64,000 bases of DNA from Rhodospirillales bacterium (GCA_014859895.1 JACZKS010000130.1:62001-126000); one strand, 5' to 3'. Shown: positions 49,842-59,632, counted from the stretch's first letter. The notes: generated from the sequence alone by a model not told the origin. Made by a program: numbers and translations.

Positions 49842-52336
49842 CCATCCATCCCGATCAGATCGAAAGTCTCGAAGCTGACCACGACCTCGTAGTCGCCGTC
49901 TGGGTTGGGATACTTGACGCGTACGGCCGCGCGGGCGGCGTCGTAGATCCAGCCGTCGTCTGCGGCCGCCCATTTCCTGCGGTCGAGAAACTGCGGGATG
50001 CGCCGGCCGGCGACGGAGACCCAGTAGGCGCCCTTCCGCTCGTTGACGACGTCGAGGACCATGGTCTTGATGGGGGAGGTATAACGCCCCCGGCGATTGA
50101 ACGTCAGGATCGTGCGTGCCCCGGCCCTCAGGTCGACACGAGTTTCCAGGAACGCGCCGTCCTCGTAGGCGTTGGAGACGCCGTCGTCCTCGTAAAGGGT
50201 GAAGCAAGCGTCGTGACCGGGCGTGACGACCCATTCGAGGGCGGAAACCTCGTCGCGCCGTCTCAGGCTGGCAAGGCTGGGCGCCGTCGGCACGATGGCG
50301 CCGTCGCGGATGAACAGCGGAATCGACGCAAGGTCGACGTCGAGCGTGATCTCCTGGCCTCCGGCGTAGCGATGACGGGTGGCCCAGTCGAACCAGTCGC
50401 AGCCGGCCGGCAGGTAAAGGGTGCGCGTCTTCGCCCCCTCCTCCACCACGTTGGCGACCAGGATCGACGGCCCGAACATGAAGGAGATGTCCTCGCCGTC
50501 GCACCGTGGGTCTTTCTGGAACGCGTAGACGAGGGGGCGCATGATGGGTGCGCCCGTTACGTGCGCCTGGCGCATCAGCGAGTAGAGGTAGGGAATGAGG
50601 CTGTAGCGCAGCCCGATCGCCTGGCGGATCAGGGCAGTGTAGGGCTCGCCATACATCCACGGCTCGGTCACCGAATTGTCGGTGTTGGCCGAGTGGATCA
50701 CGAAATGCGGCTGGAAGATGCCGTTCTGCACCCAGCGTATCAGCAGTTCCGGTCCCGGCCGGGGCCCCGCAAAACCCGCTGTGTCGCAGCCCTGGTTGGC
50801 GACGCCGGAAAGCCCCATGCCGAGGATGGTCGCGATGTTGAAGCGTAGCGTCTTGAAGGACGTGAAGTTGTCGCCTGCCCAGGTCTGGGCGTAGCGCTGG
50901 ATGCCGGCGCCGCCCGACCGGCAGAGGACGTAGGGCCTCTCGGCGGGCCGCGATTCCCGCAACGCCAAATGCGAGGTCATCGCCATCAGGTTGGCCTGGA
51001 TGTTGCGGACGGCCCCGGCCGGTTTTTCCGCGCCGTCTCCGTGGCAGCGGGCCAAGCGGTCGGTAAGGTCGTACTCGCAGTTGTCGTTCCAGATGGACGA
51101 AACGCCTTTGGAAGCCAGGGCGCCGATGATGAAATTCTTCCAGACCTCGCGCCCCTTGGGATGGGTGAAGTCGACGAACGAGCCGGGGCCGCCCCACCAG
51201 CGGTCGACGTAGGGCTTGTCCTCATGGGGGTCGCGGATGAAGCCGCCGGCCTTGGCGAAATCGTCGTAGTGGGGGTGGTCGAGCAGGATGCCCGGCTTGA
51301 CGTTGGGCGACACCGGCGCGCCCAGTTCGTTCATGCGCGCGAAGAAGGCATCCGGGTCCTTGAAGCGCGTGGCGTTCCACGTGAAGACGTAGCGCCGGTT
51401 GCCCGGGCCTACGGTATAGCCGGAGGAAAGCTGGAAGCCATCGATGGGGATTCCCTCTTCCCGGGTTTTCTCGATGAAACCGATGATGGCCTCGTCGCAG
51501 TCCTTTTCCAGTTCGACGTAGTACATGGTCGAGCCGAGATGGCCGAGCGAGGCCCGGGTCGGCATGACCGTCTTGCCGGTGAGGTCGGTATAGCGTTCGA
51601 CCACCTCGGCGATGGTAGGCCCGTTGATGAAGAAGACATCGAGATCGCCGCCCTCGGCGCAATAGCTGGTGTAGCGGGGCCAGTAGCCGCTGATCTCGCT
51701 GCCCATGTCGAACTCGGCGTCCCAGGCGTTGTGGTAGAAAAGGCCCGAGGCGCGGCGGCTGGCGCCATCCAGGCTGATGTAAAAGGGGATGTGCTTGTAG
51801 AGGCAGCTGGTGTGTTCGGCGTCGTAGCCGATGGCGTCCTTGGGACTGAGCCGCACGCGCCGGCCGGCCTTGTCGAGCGGGCCTGTTGTTTCACCGAATC
51901 CGTAGTAGCGGTCGCCCTCGGCGCGTTCCTTATAATGCCATACCCGCCCCAGATGGTCCTGAACGAACGTGCGCCCCCGCAGGTCGGCGTGCAGCCGGCG
52001 GTCTTCGAGGTCGCGGATCTCGATGCCGAAGGGGTCCTTGAAGACGATGAGCCGCAGGCTTTTCGTCGCGAAAACCAGGCGCTCGCCTTCGTCTTGCGGC
52101 TCCGGCATCAGGGGTTCGACCCTGCGGCGCTCGGCGGCCAGCAGAGCGTCGAGGCGGTCCTCCCAGGCGGTGAGGACCAGGGTGTAGGACTCCTCGGCGA
52201 ACGCACGATCGAATGAGGCTCGGATGCGCACGATGTCGTCGGTGAGAAAATGCAGGCGCACCGCCGGACCATCGGTTTCCAGCGTGTGGAAGCCGGCGCC
52301 GGCCTTGAAGCCGGTCATGCGATTGGCGGCAATCAT
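49838..52336 (-). CDS. GH31 alpha-glycosidase (first copy)
   Basis: The 832-residue product has an N-terminal beta domain, DRYYGFGETTGPLDKAGRR, a (beta/alpha)8 catalytic barrel with nucleophile D418 in SIWNDNCEYD and acid/base D489 in WAGDNFTSF, then a beta C-terminus with TLYLPAGCDWFDW and DGAIVP. These are GH31 features. The W-N-D-N nucleophile motif is that of alpha-glucosidase-type members rather than xylosidases. It probably removes alpha-linked glucosyl or galactosyl units from imported oligosaccharides. No signal peptide. It overlaps both neighbouring genes by four bases. Confidence 0.9.
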   Translation of the reverse strand: MIAANRMTGFKAGAGFHTLETDGPAVRLHFLTDDIVRIRASFDRAFAEESYTLVLTAWEDRLDALLAAERRRVEPLMPEPQDEGERLVFATKSLRLIVFKDPFGIEIRDLEDRRLHADLRGRTFVQDHLGRVWHYKERAEGDRYYGFGETTGPLDKAGRRVRLSPKDAIGYDAEHTSCLYKHIPFYISLDGASRRASGLFYHNAWDAEFDMGSEISGYWPRYTSYCAEGGDLDVFFINGPTIAEVVERYTDLTGKTVMPTRASLGHLGSTMYYVELEKDCDEAIIGFIEKTREEGIPIDGFQLSSGYTVGPGNRRYVFTWNATRFKDPDAFFARMNELGAPVSPNVKPGILLDHPHYDDFAKAGGFIRDPHEDKPYVDRWWGGPGSFVDFTHPKGREVWKNFIIGALASKGVSSIWNDNCEYDLTDRLARCHGDGAEKPAGAVRNIQANLMAMTSHLALRESRPAERPYVLCRSGGAGIQRYAQTWAGDNFTSFKTLRFNIATILGMGLSGVANQGCDTAGFAGPRPGPELLIRWVQNGIFQPHFVIHSANTDNSVTEPWMYGEPYTALIRQAIGLRYSLIPYLYSLMRQAHVTGAPIMRPLVYAFQKDPRCDGEDISFMFGPSILVANVVEEGAKTRTLYLPAGCDWFDWATRHRYAGGQEITLDVDLASIPLFIRDGAIVPTAPSLASLRRRDEVSALEWVVTPGHDACFTLYEDDGVSNAYEDGAFLETRVDLRAGARTILTFNRRGRYTSPIKTMVLDVVNERKGAYWVSVAGRRIPQFLDRRKWAAADDGWIYDAARAAVRVKYPNPDGDYEVVVSFETFDLIGMDG

Positions 52337-54393
52337 CGCTTTCCCCTTCCGAATGCGCGCTCTTCCTCGATCGCTTCGCGGCCGGCGAGTTCGCCGGTGT
52401 GCTGGACGGCGGGGCCGAGCGGAATGATCGCGCCGTCGCGGGCGAACAGGGCGGCGCGATCCAGTGGCACGGTCAGGTCATGGACGCGGCCGCCCTCGAA
52501 TTCCTCGTCGCTCTCGAAATCGTACCACCGTCCGCGCGGCAGGTAGACCGAAACCCTTCCGCCCGGCCGCACCACCGGAGCGGCCAACAGGTCGCGGCCC
52601 AGCATGTACTGCCCGTCGAAGGCCCACGCCGCGCGATCGTCGGGAAAGGCCAGCACCATGGCGCGCATGACCGGCAGGCCGGTGGCGGCGGCGTCGGCCA
52701 CCGCTTCCTCGAGGTACGGCAGCAGGCGGTAGCGGAATTCCAGCCATTGGCGCGAGATGCGCTCGGCCTCGTCGCCGAAATACCAAGGTTCACGCGGGCC
52801 GATGCCATGGATGCGGGTGTGCGAGGCAAGCACGCCCGCCTGGATCCACCGCACGTAGAGCTCCGGATCGGGCGGGCCGGCGTAAAAGCCGCCGATGTCA
52901 TGGGCATAATAAGGCACGCCGGAGAGGCCCCACGAAAGGCCGCCGCGAATGCTGGCGGCCAACCCTTCCCAGTCGGCCTGCGGATCGCCGCCCCACTGGA
53001 TGGGGCAGGTCTGGCTGCCGGTCCACCCCGAGCGGCCCCACACCAGGCCGTCTTGCCCGAAGCGTTCGCGCGTCGCCCGATAGGTGCAGCGGTTATAGAG
53101 CAGCGGATAGACGTTGTGCAGGCGGCGCCCGCTGTCGCCGTTGTGGGCGACGGCGTCGTCCGGCACCTGCTCGCCGAAATCGGTCTTCATGACGTCGATG
53201 CCGGAATCGAACAGCTTTTCGTGACTGGCGGCGAACCAGGCCTCCGCGTCGGGATGCGTGAAGTCGACGATGCCGCTTTCCGGCAGGGGCGTCAGCACCG
53301 CCCCGAAAGGCGACATGTCCCACTGGTAACGATAGGCTTGGCCGTTCTGGTTCTTCAGCAGCCATCCCTTGGCGGCCAATTCGTCGAACAGAGGATTCTT
53401 GACGGAAACCAGCGGGTACTCCCAGGCGCAGATGCGAAAGCCCATCGCCTTGAGGGCCGAAGTGAAGGCCTTGGGGTCGGGATAGCGGCCGGCGTCCCAC
53501 TCGAAGCCGAAGCGGGTGTCGACGGCGAGCCAAGCCCGGCCGTCGAGGGTGAAGACATCGCAAGGGATGCGGCGAGTCCGGATCTCGCGCGCCACCTCCA
53601 TCGCTTCTTCCGCCGTCTTGTAATAGGCGCGGCTGATCCAAACGCCGAGGCTCCAGCGCGGCACCTCCGGCGCGGCGCCCGTCAGCGCGCGAAAACGTTC
53701 AAGAATGGCGGCCGGCGTGTCGGCGGCGATCAGGAACAGGTCCATCACCGCGTCTTCCACTTCCAGCACGTAGGAGCGGTGCGACCACGGGGCGTAGCCG
53801 ACGCCATGGGTGACGGTGGCCGGCGTGTGGACGAGCACGCCCCAGCCCTCGGGCGACCAAGCGAACGGCGCGTTCTTATAGGAAATCTCGGCATTGACCC
53901 CGAGGGCATCCTCGTTGCGGCTGACGACAAGCTGGCCGCGACGGTTGAGCGGACCCCATTTTTCACCAAGGCCGTAGACGGGCTCGCCACTACGCAGATC
54001 CAGTGCCGCCACCCAGCCGTCCCGGGTGCGGCCGAACGGCGGCAGCCGGAAGTGGCGGACGAAATGACCGTCCGTTGCCGAGCGCATGAGAACGCGGCCG
54101 GCCCGCGAAAGCGTGAAATTCAACGGATCCTGGGCCAGTTCGAGCGTCAGGTCGCCGGCCCGCAACCGGACCGTCGCTTCTGTTGCCTCGACGGCCATGG
54201 AGACGGGTGCGGGCGCCGGGGCCAGCAAGCCGTAATCGGCACCGCTTGCCGGACCGAAGCGCAGGCGGAATACGCCCTCGGCATACGCGGTGACCTCCAG
54301 GGGACCCAGATCCGTCTCAAAGGCGGCGACGCCTGCCTGGGTTTTGCCGCAGGTTGCCCGCACGACCGTGCGGACGGACTTGAAATCGATCAT
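52333..54393 (-). CDS. GH31 alpha-xylosidase-like enzyme, YicI type (second copy)
   Basis: The 686-residue product has EPVYGLGEKWGPLNRRGQ, WISRAYYKTAEEAMEVA, nucleophile D405 in DVMKTDFGEQVP, which matches the KTDFGE motif of YicI, and acid/base D470 in IQWGGDPQADWEGLAASIR, then GLSGVPYYAHDIGGF. YicI releases alpha-xylosyl residues, for example isoprimeverose units. Length is a little below YicI (772). Cytoplasmic. The ATG at 54393 overlaps the ATPase stop. Confidence 0.88.
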   Translation of the reverse strand: MIDFKSVRTVVRATCGKTQAGVAAFETDLGPLEVTAYAEGVFRLRFGPASGADYGLLAPAPAPVSMAVEATEATVRLRAGDLTLELAQDPLNFTLSRAGRVLMRSATDGHFVRHFRLPPFGRTRDGWVAALDLRSGEPVYGLGEKWGPLNRRGQLVVSRNEDALGVNAEISYKNAPFAWSPEGWGVLVHTPATVTHGVGYAPWSHRSYVLEVEDAVMDLFLIAADTPAAILERFRALTGAAPEVPRWSLGVWISRAYYKTAEEAMEVAREIRTRRIPCDVFTLDGRAWLAVDTRFGFEWDAGRYPDPKAFTSALKAMGFRICAWEYPLVSVKNPLFDELAAKGWLLKNQNGQAYRYQWDMSPFGAVLTPLPESGIVDFTHPDAEAWFAASHEKLFDSGIDVMKTDFGEQVPDDAVAHNGDSGRRLHNVYPLLYNRCTYRATRERFGQDGLVWGRSGWTGSQTCPIQWGGDPQADWEGLAASIRGGLSWGLSGVPYYAHDIGGFYAGPPDPELYVRWIQAGVLASHTRIHGIGPREPWYFGDEAERISRQWLEFRYRLLPYLEEAVADAAATGLPVMRAMVLAFPDDRAAWAFDGQYMLGRDLLAAPVVRPGGRVSVYLPRGRWYDFESDEEFEGGRVHDLTVPLDRAALFARDGAIIPLGPAVQHTGELAGREAIEEERAFGRGKR

Positions 54394-55505
54394 CGCGAAA
54401 CCGCCGCTGGTTTGGCGCCCGTGCGTTGCAGGGCCGTGCCGTCGGCATCGAACAGATAGGTCTGGTGCGGCGGAAAAGTCATGGCGATCTCGTCGCCCCG
54501 GCGGGCTTCGGTCTGGCCCGACGCATGGATGACGATCTTATGGTCTCCCTGAAGCATGCAATAGAGGTAGGACTCCCCGCCCAACTGTTCCGAAACGGTG
54601 ACGGCCGCCTGGAACGGCGCGGCGCCCGCCGTATCGTGGCGGATGTGTTCCGGCCGGATGCCCAACGTCATCTCCTCGCCCGGGGAAAGACGCCCCCCAT
54701 CGAACGGCAACTCGATTTCGGCGATGCCGGCGACCTCGACCATGACATTGCCGGGGGCGGCTTTCAGGAATCGGGCCGGCAGGAAGTTCATCTTGGGCGA
54801 GCCGATGAAGCCGGCAACGAAGCGGTTGGCGGGGTGGTTGTAGAGATCCAGCGGACGGCCCACCTGCTCGACCCGGCCGTCCCGCAGCACGACGATCTTG
54901 TCGGCCAGCGTCATCGCCTCGACCTGGTCGTGGGTGACATAGATCATGGTCGCCGCCAGCCGGTTGTGGAGGCTCGCCAGTTCGGCCCGCATCAGCACGC
55001 GAAGCTCGGCATCCAGGTTGCTGAGCGGCTCGTCCAACAGGAAGATCCGGGGCTTGCGCACGATCGCCCGGCCAATCGCCACCCGCTGGCGCTGGCCGCC
55101 GGACAGCGCCCTCGGCTTGCGATTCAGGTATTCCTCGATGCGCAGCAGGCGCGCCGCCTCGCGCACGCGCTGGTCGATCTCCGGCCGCGGCACGCGGGTG
55201 TTCTCCAGCCCGAAGGCCATATTCTGGTAGACGCTCATGTGCGGATAAAGGGCGTAGGACTGGAAGACCATGGCCAGCCCCCGCTCGGCGGCCGAGACAT
55301 CGTTGACGACGGCGCCGTCGATCTCGACGGTACCGCTGGTCACCTTTTCCAGGCCGGCCACCATGCGCAGCAGCGTCGACTTCCCGCAGCCGGACGGGCC
55401 GACGAAGACCACGAACTCGCCGTCGACCACCTCGAGGTCGACGTCGTGAATTACATGCGTTCCGCCGAACCTCTTGTTGACCTTGTTCAAGCGAAGCGTT
55501 GCCAT
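54390..55505 (-). CDS. UgpC/MalK-type carbohydrate ABC transporter ATPase
   Basis: The 371-residue product has Walker A VGPSGCGKSTLLRMVAGLE (~35-53), QSYALYPHMSVYQNMAFGL, signature ALSGGQRQRVAIGRAIV, Walker B RIFLLDEPLSNLDAELR, VTHDQVEAMTLAD and a C-terminal MalK-like regulatory domain with GIRPEHI. It powers oligosaccharide import by the two permeases upstream. The ATG at 55505 overlaps the permease stop (TGATG). The frame is open into that gene, but no start there is sensible. Confidence 0.93.
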   Translation of the reverse strand: MATLRLNKVNKRFGGTHVIHDVDLEVVDGEFVVFVGPSGCGKSTLLRMVAGLEKVTSGTVEIDGAVVNDVSAAERGLAMVFQSYALYPHMSVYQNMAFGLENTRVPRPEIDQRVREAARLLRIEEYLNRKPRALSGGQRQRVAIGRAIVRKPRIFLLDEPLSNLDAELRVLMRAELASLHNRLAATMIYVTHDQVEAMTLADKIVVLRDGRVEQVGRPLDLYNHPANRFVAGFIGSPKMNFLPARFLKAAPGNVMVEVAGIAEIELPFDGGRLSPGEEMTLGIRPEHIRHDTAGAAPFQAAVTVSEQLGGESYLYCMLQGDHKIVIHASGQTEARRGDEIAMTFPPHQTYLFDADGTALQRTGAKPAAVSR

Positions 55506-56557
55506 CACTTCATTCCCGTACTGGCGATGCCGGTGGTTATGAACTTCTGGAGGAAAGCGAAGACGAGGGTGATCGGCAGCAACGTGACGACCGTCATGGC
55601 CAGCACGAAGTGCCACTGGACTTGCAGTTCGCCCTGGAAAGCATTGAGACCGACCTGCAGGGTGTAGACCTCGTTGCGCGTGAGAATGATGAGCGGCCAA
55701 AGGAAGTCGTTCCACCGCCACATGATCGAGAAGATGGCCAGCACGGCGATCGCCGGTAGCGAGAGCGGTACGATGAGGCGCCAATAGATCTGCCATTCGC
55801 TGGCGTTGTCCATGCGGGCGGCATCGATGAGTTCGTCGGGGATGGTCAGCATGTATTGGCGCAACAGGAAGACTCCGGTCGGCGTCGCCGCGCCCGGCAG
55901 GATGACGCCCCACAGGCTGTTCACCATACCCAACTGGGTGGCGACCAGATAGACCGGCACCATGATCACCGTAATCGGGATCATCAGCGTGCCGATGATG
56001 AAAATGAGGATCGAGGTGCGGCCCTTGAACTCGTATTTGCTGAGGCCGAAGGCGGCCATGCTGTTGACGACAAGGGTGATGAACGTCGCCACCGTCGTCA
56101 CGACGATGGAGTTCCACAGGTAGCTCATGAAGTTGAACTGCTTGAGCGGCGTCACGTAGTTTTCCCACGCGAAGGCAAGGCTCCTGATCGGGGTGCGGTC
56201 TTCGAACTTCACGCGGATGGTCTGGTCGGGCTGTTTGGGATCGACCATCTGCGAGACGATGCCGATGCGGCGTACCTGGGCCATCGGCTTCTTCGAGCCG
56301 TCCGGCAGCGTCACCTCGAACAGCGGCAGGGGATCCTTGTAACCCTCAACCATCACCTGCTCCTGCGAGTAGGGCAGGAAGCTGGGCGGAAATTCGACCA
56401 GGCCGGCCTGCGTCTTGAACGACGACATGAGGAGCCACACCACCGGGCCGAACATCATGAGGACACCGAGCATGAGGTAGGCGTAGGACAGAATGTCCGT
56501 GGGATGCCAGCCCCGGCCGCCACGCCGGCGGGTCAGGAATGCGAGGGTGCGGTTCAT
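55505..56557 (-). CDS. MalG/UgpE-type carbohydrate ABC permease
   Basis: The 350-residue product has six membrane segments. The EAA loop is in the usual place (ELIDAARMDNASEWQIYWRL, then IVPLSLPAIAVLAIF). An unusually long periplasmic loop (~45-130, containing LPDGSKKPMAQVRRIG) sits between the first and second segments and makes it 60-70 residues longer than MalG. It overlaps the ATPase gene and lies 13 bases after its partner permease. Confidence 0.9.
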   Translation of the reverse strand: MNRTLAFLTRRRGGRGWHPTDILSYAYLMLGVLMMFGPVVWLLMSSFKTQAGLVEFPPSFLPYSQEQVMVEGYKDPLPLFEVTLPDGSKKPMAQVRRIGIVSQMVDPKQPDQTIRVKFEDRTPIRSLAFAWENYVTPLKQFNFMSYLWNSIVVTTVATFITLVVNSMAAFGLSKYEFKGRTSILIFIIGTLMIPITVIMVPVYLVATQLGMVNSLWGVILPGAATPTGVFLLRQYMLTIPDELIDAARMDNASEWQIYWRLIVPLSLPAIAVLAIFSIMWRWNDFLWPLIILTRNEVYTLQVGLNAFQGELQVQWHFVLAMTVVTLLPITLVFAFLQKFITTGIASTGMK

Positions 56558-56570
56558 CTTAGCATTCCTC

Positions 56571-57593
56571 TCATCGTCTCTCCCCGCGGGAGCCGAGCCG
56601 CATCTGGATCATCGTAAGGATGAACAGCACCGTGCCGAGCAGGATGGACGCCGCGGCGGCGAGTCCGAAGTTGTGAACCTGGGTGGCAAACGCCGTTTCG
56701 TAGATGTAGTGGACGATGAGCTGGGTGGCGGTCCCCGGTCCGCCGCCGGTCAGCACGAACACCTCGTCGAACGTCTGGACCGACTTGATGAGCGCCAGCA
56801 CCAGGACCACCAACATGGTCGGCCACAGCAACGGCATGGTGATGCGCCGGAAGGTCCGCCACCGGGAGGTCCCGTCCATCTCGGCCGCCTCGTAAAGGTC
56901 CGCGGGGATCGACTGCAATCCGGCCAGAAGGATGAGGGTGTAGAAGCCCATATGGGCCCACGTCGATACGAAGATGATCCAGAACATCGCCCACTGCGGC
57001 TCGGCAAGGAACAGCACCCGATCGCCCCCGAAGGCGGTAATCACGGCGTTCAGCACGCCGTCACGCTGCAGGATCCATTTCCAGATCAGGGCGACGACCA
57101 CTGGCGACAGCAGAACTGGATAGAAGAAAACGCTGCGGAAGAAACCGCGGGCGACGATGCGTCGGTTGAGAATGACCGCCGTCAGGAGCGACAGACCGAC
57201 CATCGCCACAACCTGGAAGGTCACGAAAAAGATCGTGTTGTAGACGCCCCGCCAGAACCGGTCCTCGCGGCAGGTGAACGGGCTGAGATGGTTCTCGCAG
57301 TCGAGCAGATAGCCATACTGGTCGGCGCCCACGAAGGGCCGGTCTTCGGGAAACAGGGCGGTTCCGCCCGTCACCGAGTAGTAGAAATTGATGAACAGGG
57401 GGACGACGACGAAGGTGCCGAAGATCAGGAGATTCGGTAGCACGAACACGTAGGGCATGCGGCCCTGGCCGATCAGCCGCTGGACCCCCCGCATTGGATA
57501 TTCGAGGGCCCGCATGGCCACTTCCCACGGCAGCCGCAACAGGCCCTCGGCCCGATTCCCCCGCAATTCGCCGTCACCCGCAGAGCGTTTCAT
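56571..57593 (-). CDS. MalF/UgpA-type carbohydrate ABC permease
   Basis: The 340-residue product has VFVLPNLLIFGTFVVVPLFI as its first membrane segment, a loop with paired Cys (LLDCENHLSPFTCRED), and the EAA loop IPADLYEAAEMDGTSRWRTF. I chose ATG at 57593, preceded by AAGGA; GTG at 57677 would add 28 residues of low-complexity Arg/Ala sequence. It follows the binding-protein gene by 102 bases. Confidence 0.88.
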   Translation of the reverse strand: MKRSAGDGELRGNRAEGLLRLPWEVAMRALEYPMRGVQRLIGQGRMPYVFVLPNLLIFGTFVVVPLFINFYYSVTGGTALFPEDRPFVGADQYGYLLDCENHLSPFTCREDRFWRGVYNTIFFVTFQVVAMVGLSLLTAVILNRRIVARGFFRSVFFYPVLLSPVVVALIWKWILQRDGVLNAVITAFGGDRVLFLAEPQWAMFWIIFVSTWAHMGFYTLILLAGLQSIPADLYEAAEMDGTSRWRTFRRITMPLLWPTMLVVLVLALIKSVQTFDEVFVLTGGGPGTATQLIVHYIYETAFATQVHNFGLAAAASILLGTVLFILTMIQMRLGSRGERR

Positions 57594-57695
57594 GACGTCC
57601 TTGATGTCCGCGGTGCCAAAATCCCGACCGGCCGCCGCCGCGGCTTCGGCGGGGCGGGAGCGACGAAAGCGTCCCACCCCGCATTCGACCGGGAC

Positions 57696-58988
57696 CTACT
57701 TCTTGTTGCGTTGCTGTTCGGCCATCTGGGCTTCGATGTCCTGGGTGATCCGCGCGTAGGCGTCATCGAGCGTCAACTCGCCGACCACGGCCTGCCCCAG
57801 GCGGCTGATGACGGCGTTGAAGATGACGCGGTTGTACGGATAGCCCTGAAGCGCGGAAGCCACCGGCGACAGGTTGGAGATATGCCCGGTGAAAACCGAC
57901 AGGGCGTCCTTGGCAAGCCTGAGGTCGGTTTTGAAGTCGACTCCCTTCTTCACAACGCCCAGATGGGCCGGCAGGATCAGTGTGCGGGCCGAGAATTCCG
58001 TGATCACCGGCTCGCTAGCCAAGTACTCCATAACCTTGGCCACTTCCTTGGGATGCTTGGTCTGCTTCAAGGCGACCGTGCCGGCGCCGCCCGGCATGCC
58101 GGTACAGGCGGCGGGGCCGCAGGGTTGCGGTACCGCGACCCAGTCGAAGGCATCGCCGATCTGCTTGGCGAACTGCGAGATCTGCCAGCTGCCGCTCATG
58201 TACATGACGACCTGGGCGTTGGCGAACTCCTCGTTGGCGCCCCGGTAGGCCGAGCCGCTGACGCCGCCCCACAGCTCCTTGCCCATGGTACCGTCGTCAT
58301 GCCACTTCTTGATGCGCGAGGCCATCGCCTTGAACCCTTCGTCGACGACAGCGGGCTCGCCCTTTTCGTTGAGGAACTTGGCCCCCATGCTGATGGCCGT
58401 GCCGGCGAAGCGATGGCCGGAACGGTCCATGGCGATGGGGTAAGGGATATTCAGTTTCTTGGCGACGGCCACGGTGGCGGTGGCCCAATCGTCCCACGTC
58501 GCCTTGGCGCCGGGAATGGCGACGCCGGCTTGGTCGAACAGCGTCTTGTTGATGAACGGGCCGGTCATCGTCAACTGGTTCTGGATGCCGTAGATCCCCT
58601 TGGTGTCGCCCGACTGGCGGTACCATTGCAGATAGGGGCCGAAGCTGGCACGCCAGTATTCCGGATCCATGAGATAGGGCGTGAGGTCGAGATAGTACTT
58701 CGAAAGCCCGCCAAGATCGGTGACGCGGGCGATGTCGGGGCCCTGGCCTGCGGCGAGCTGGACCGGCAGGCTTTCCAGGATCGCCTTGTAGGCCACGTTG
58801 TCGACGATGATCTTGATGTCCGGATTCTGCTGCTCGAACCGATTGAGAAGATCGCGGACGACCTCCCCCTCGTTGCCGTCCGAGTACCACATCATGCGCA
58901 ACTCGACCGCGGCGCCCGCCGGGGCCGTCCAAGCCAGAACCGCGACTGCCGCGCTTGCAAGTAGTCCTTTCATCCCACGGGTATTCAT
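57696..58988 (-). CDS. UgpB/MalE-type periplasmic oligosaccharide-binding protein
   Basis: The 430-residue product has a signal peptide (MNTRGMKGLL...PAGAA, ~27) and a family 1 solute-binding fold: VELRMMWYSDGNEGEVVRDL, FEQQNPDIKIIVDNVAY, GPDIARVTDLGGLSKYYLDL, NQLTMTGPFINKTLF and QVVMYMSGSWQISQF. It heads the carbohydrate operon. GGGGAG precedes the ATG at 58988 by nine bases. The ligand is probably a plant-type oligosaccharide containing xylose and uronic acid, as judged by the enzymes downstream. Confidence 0.92.
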   Translation of the reverse strand: MNTRGMKGLLASAAVAVLAWTAPAGAAVELRMMWYSDGNEGEVVRDLLNRFEQQNPDIKIIVDNVAYKAILESLPVQLAAGQGPDIARVTDLGGLSKYYLDLTPYLMDPEYWRASFGPYLQWYRQSGDTKGIYGIQNQLTMTGPFINKTLFDQAGVAIPGAKATWDDWATATVAVAKKLNIPYPIAMDRSGHRFAGTAISMGAKFLNEKGEPAVVDEGFKAMASRIKKWHDDGTMGKELWGGVSGSAYRGANEEFANAQVVMYMSGSWQISQFAKQIGDAFDWVAVPQPCGPAACTGMPGGAGTVALKQTKHPKEVAKVMEYLASEPVITEFSARTLILPAHLGVVKKGVDFKTDLRLAKDALSVFTGHISNLSPVASALQGYPYNRVIFNAVISRLGQAVVGELTLDDAYARITQDIEAQMAEQQRNKK

Positions 58989-59018
58989 GTGTCATGTCTC
59001 CCCAGGTTGAACGCTCAT

Positions 59019-59042
59019 TCGGGATGGGAAACCCCATCCCGA
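59019..59042 (-). promoter_or_regulatory. Perfect 10-bp hairpin in the leader of the carbohydrate operon
   Basis: TCGGGATGGG-AAAC-CCCATCCCGA, 31 bases upstream of the binding-protein ATG. It could be an mRNA hairpin controlling expression or an operator. No T tract follows in either direction. Confidence 0.5.
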
Positions 59043-59083
59043 GGCTTATCGTCCATGCGACTGCCTCAAAACGGTCATAAAAA

Positions 59084-59097
59084 GTTCACATTCGAAC
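59084..59097. promoter_or_regulatory. Inverted repeat, possible operator of the carbohydrate operon
   Basis: GTTCACATTCGAAC is an imperfect palindrome in an AT-rich stretch 96 bases before the operon. It could bind a LacI- or GntR-type regulator encoded elsewhere; none is in this operon. Confidence 0.3.
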
Positions 59098-59329
59098 ATA
59101 AGCCACCCTTCGCTTGCGCGTTTTCTTACATATTTATACTTCGAAACGGTTCGGCGCAACAATCGCGGGGGCCGCTCTGCGCCCACCCCGCCAGGAATAC
59201 GGCGCGAAGTCCACAGCGTTTTCGACTTCGAAAGTGTATGTCCGGTCATCGCCCTCCCGCTTTTGGGCGAGGATCAAAAGGTCCGGTGTTCCACCACCTC
59301 AGGCGGCCGTGTCGGCGGGGCGGCCCGTT

Positions 59330-59632
59330 CAATCCAAGCTCCTCGAGCCCGCCCGCGGCAGCATCCTTGCTTGGTTCGAACGCCGAGGAGGCACGCTCAA
59401 CGATTTCGTGTTTCCGAACCGAATCGATCACGCCGGCGCCGCCATGGACGACCGTTCCGGACACCTGATCTTCGGCGCCATTGGCTATTTCTATCCGAGA
59501 CTCATCGCGCTGGCCGACGGCCACATCCTGGCCTCGGCGCGCTTCCAGCACGACGCCCGCGACGTCATCTGGACCGAGATGTTCAAAAGCGGTGACAGCG
59601 GCCGGACCTGGCGGTTCCGTCTTCACCCCGGC
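59330..59632 (+). pseudogene. Sialidase/BNR-repeat protein fragment
   Basis: In one frame, GAIGYFYPRLIALADGHILA, then DVIWTEMFKSGDSGRTWRF, matches the first blade of BNR/sialidase-type proteins (RLxxLxDGxxLA...SxDxGRTW). No convincing start is seen. The similarity stops abruptly at the junction near 59630 with an oppositely oriented gene fragment. The remaining blades are missing, so it is a remnant. Confidence 0.55.

Noticed and set aside
54390..56168. Apparent fusion of ATPase with a His/Arg-rich N-terminal domain
   Set aside because: The N-terminal part is the shifted frame of the permease gene.
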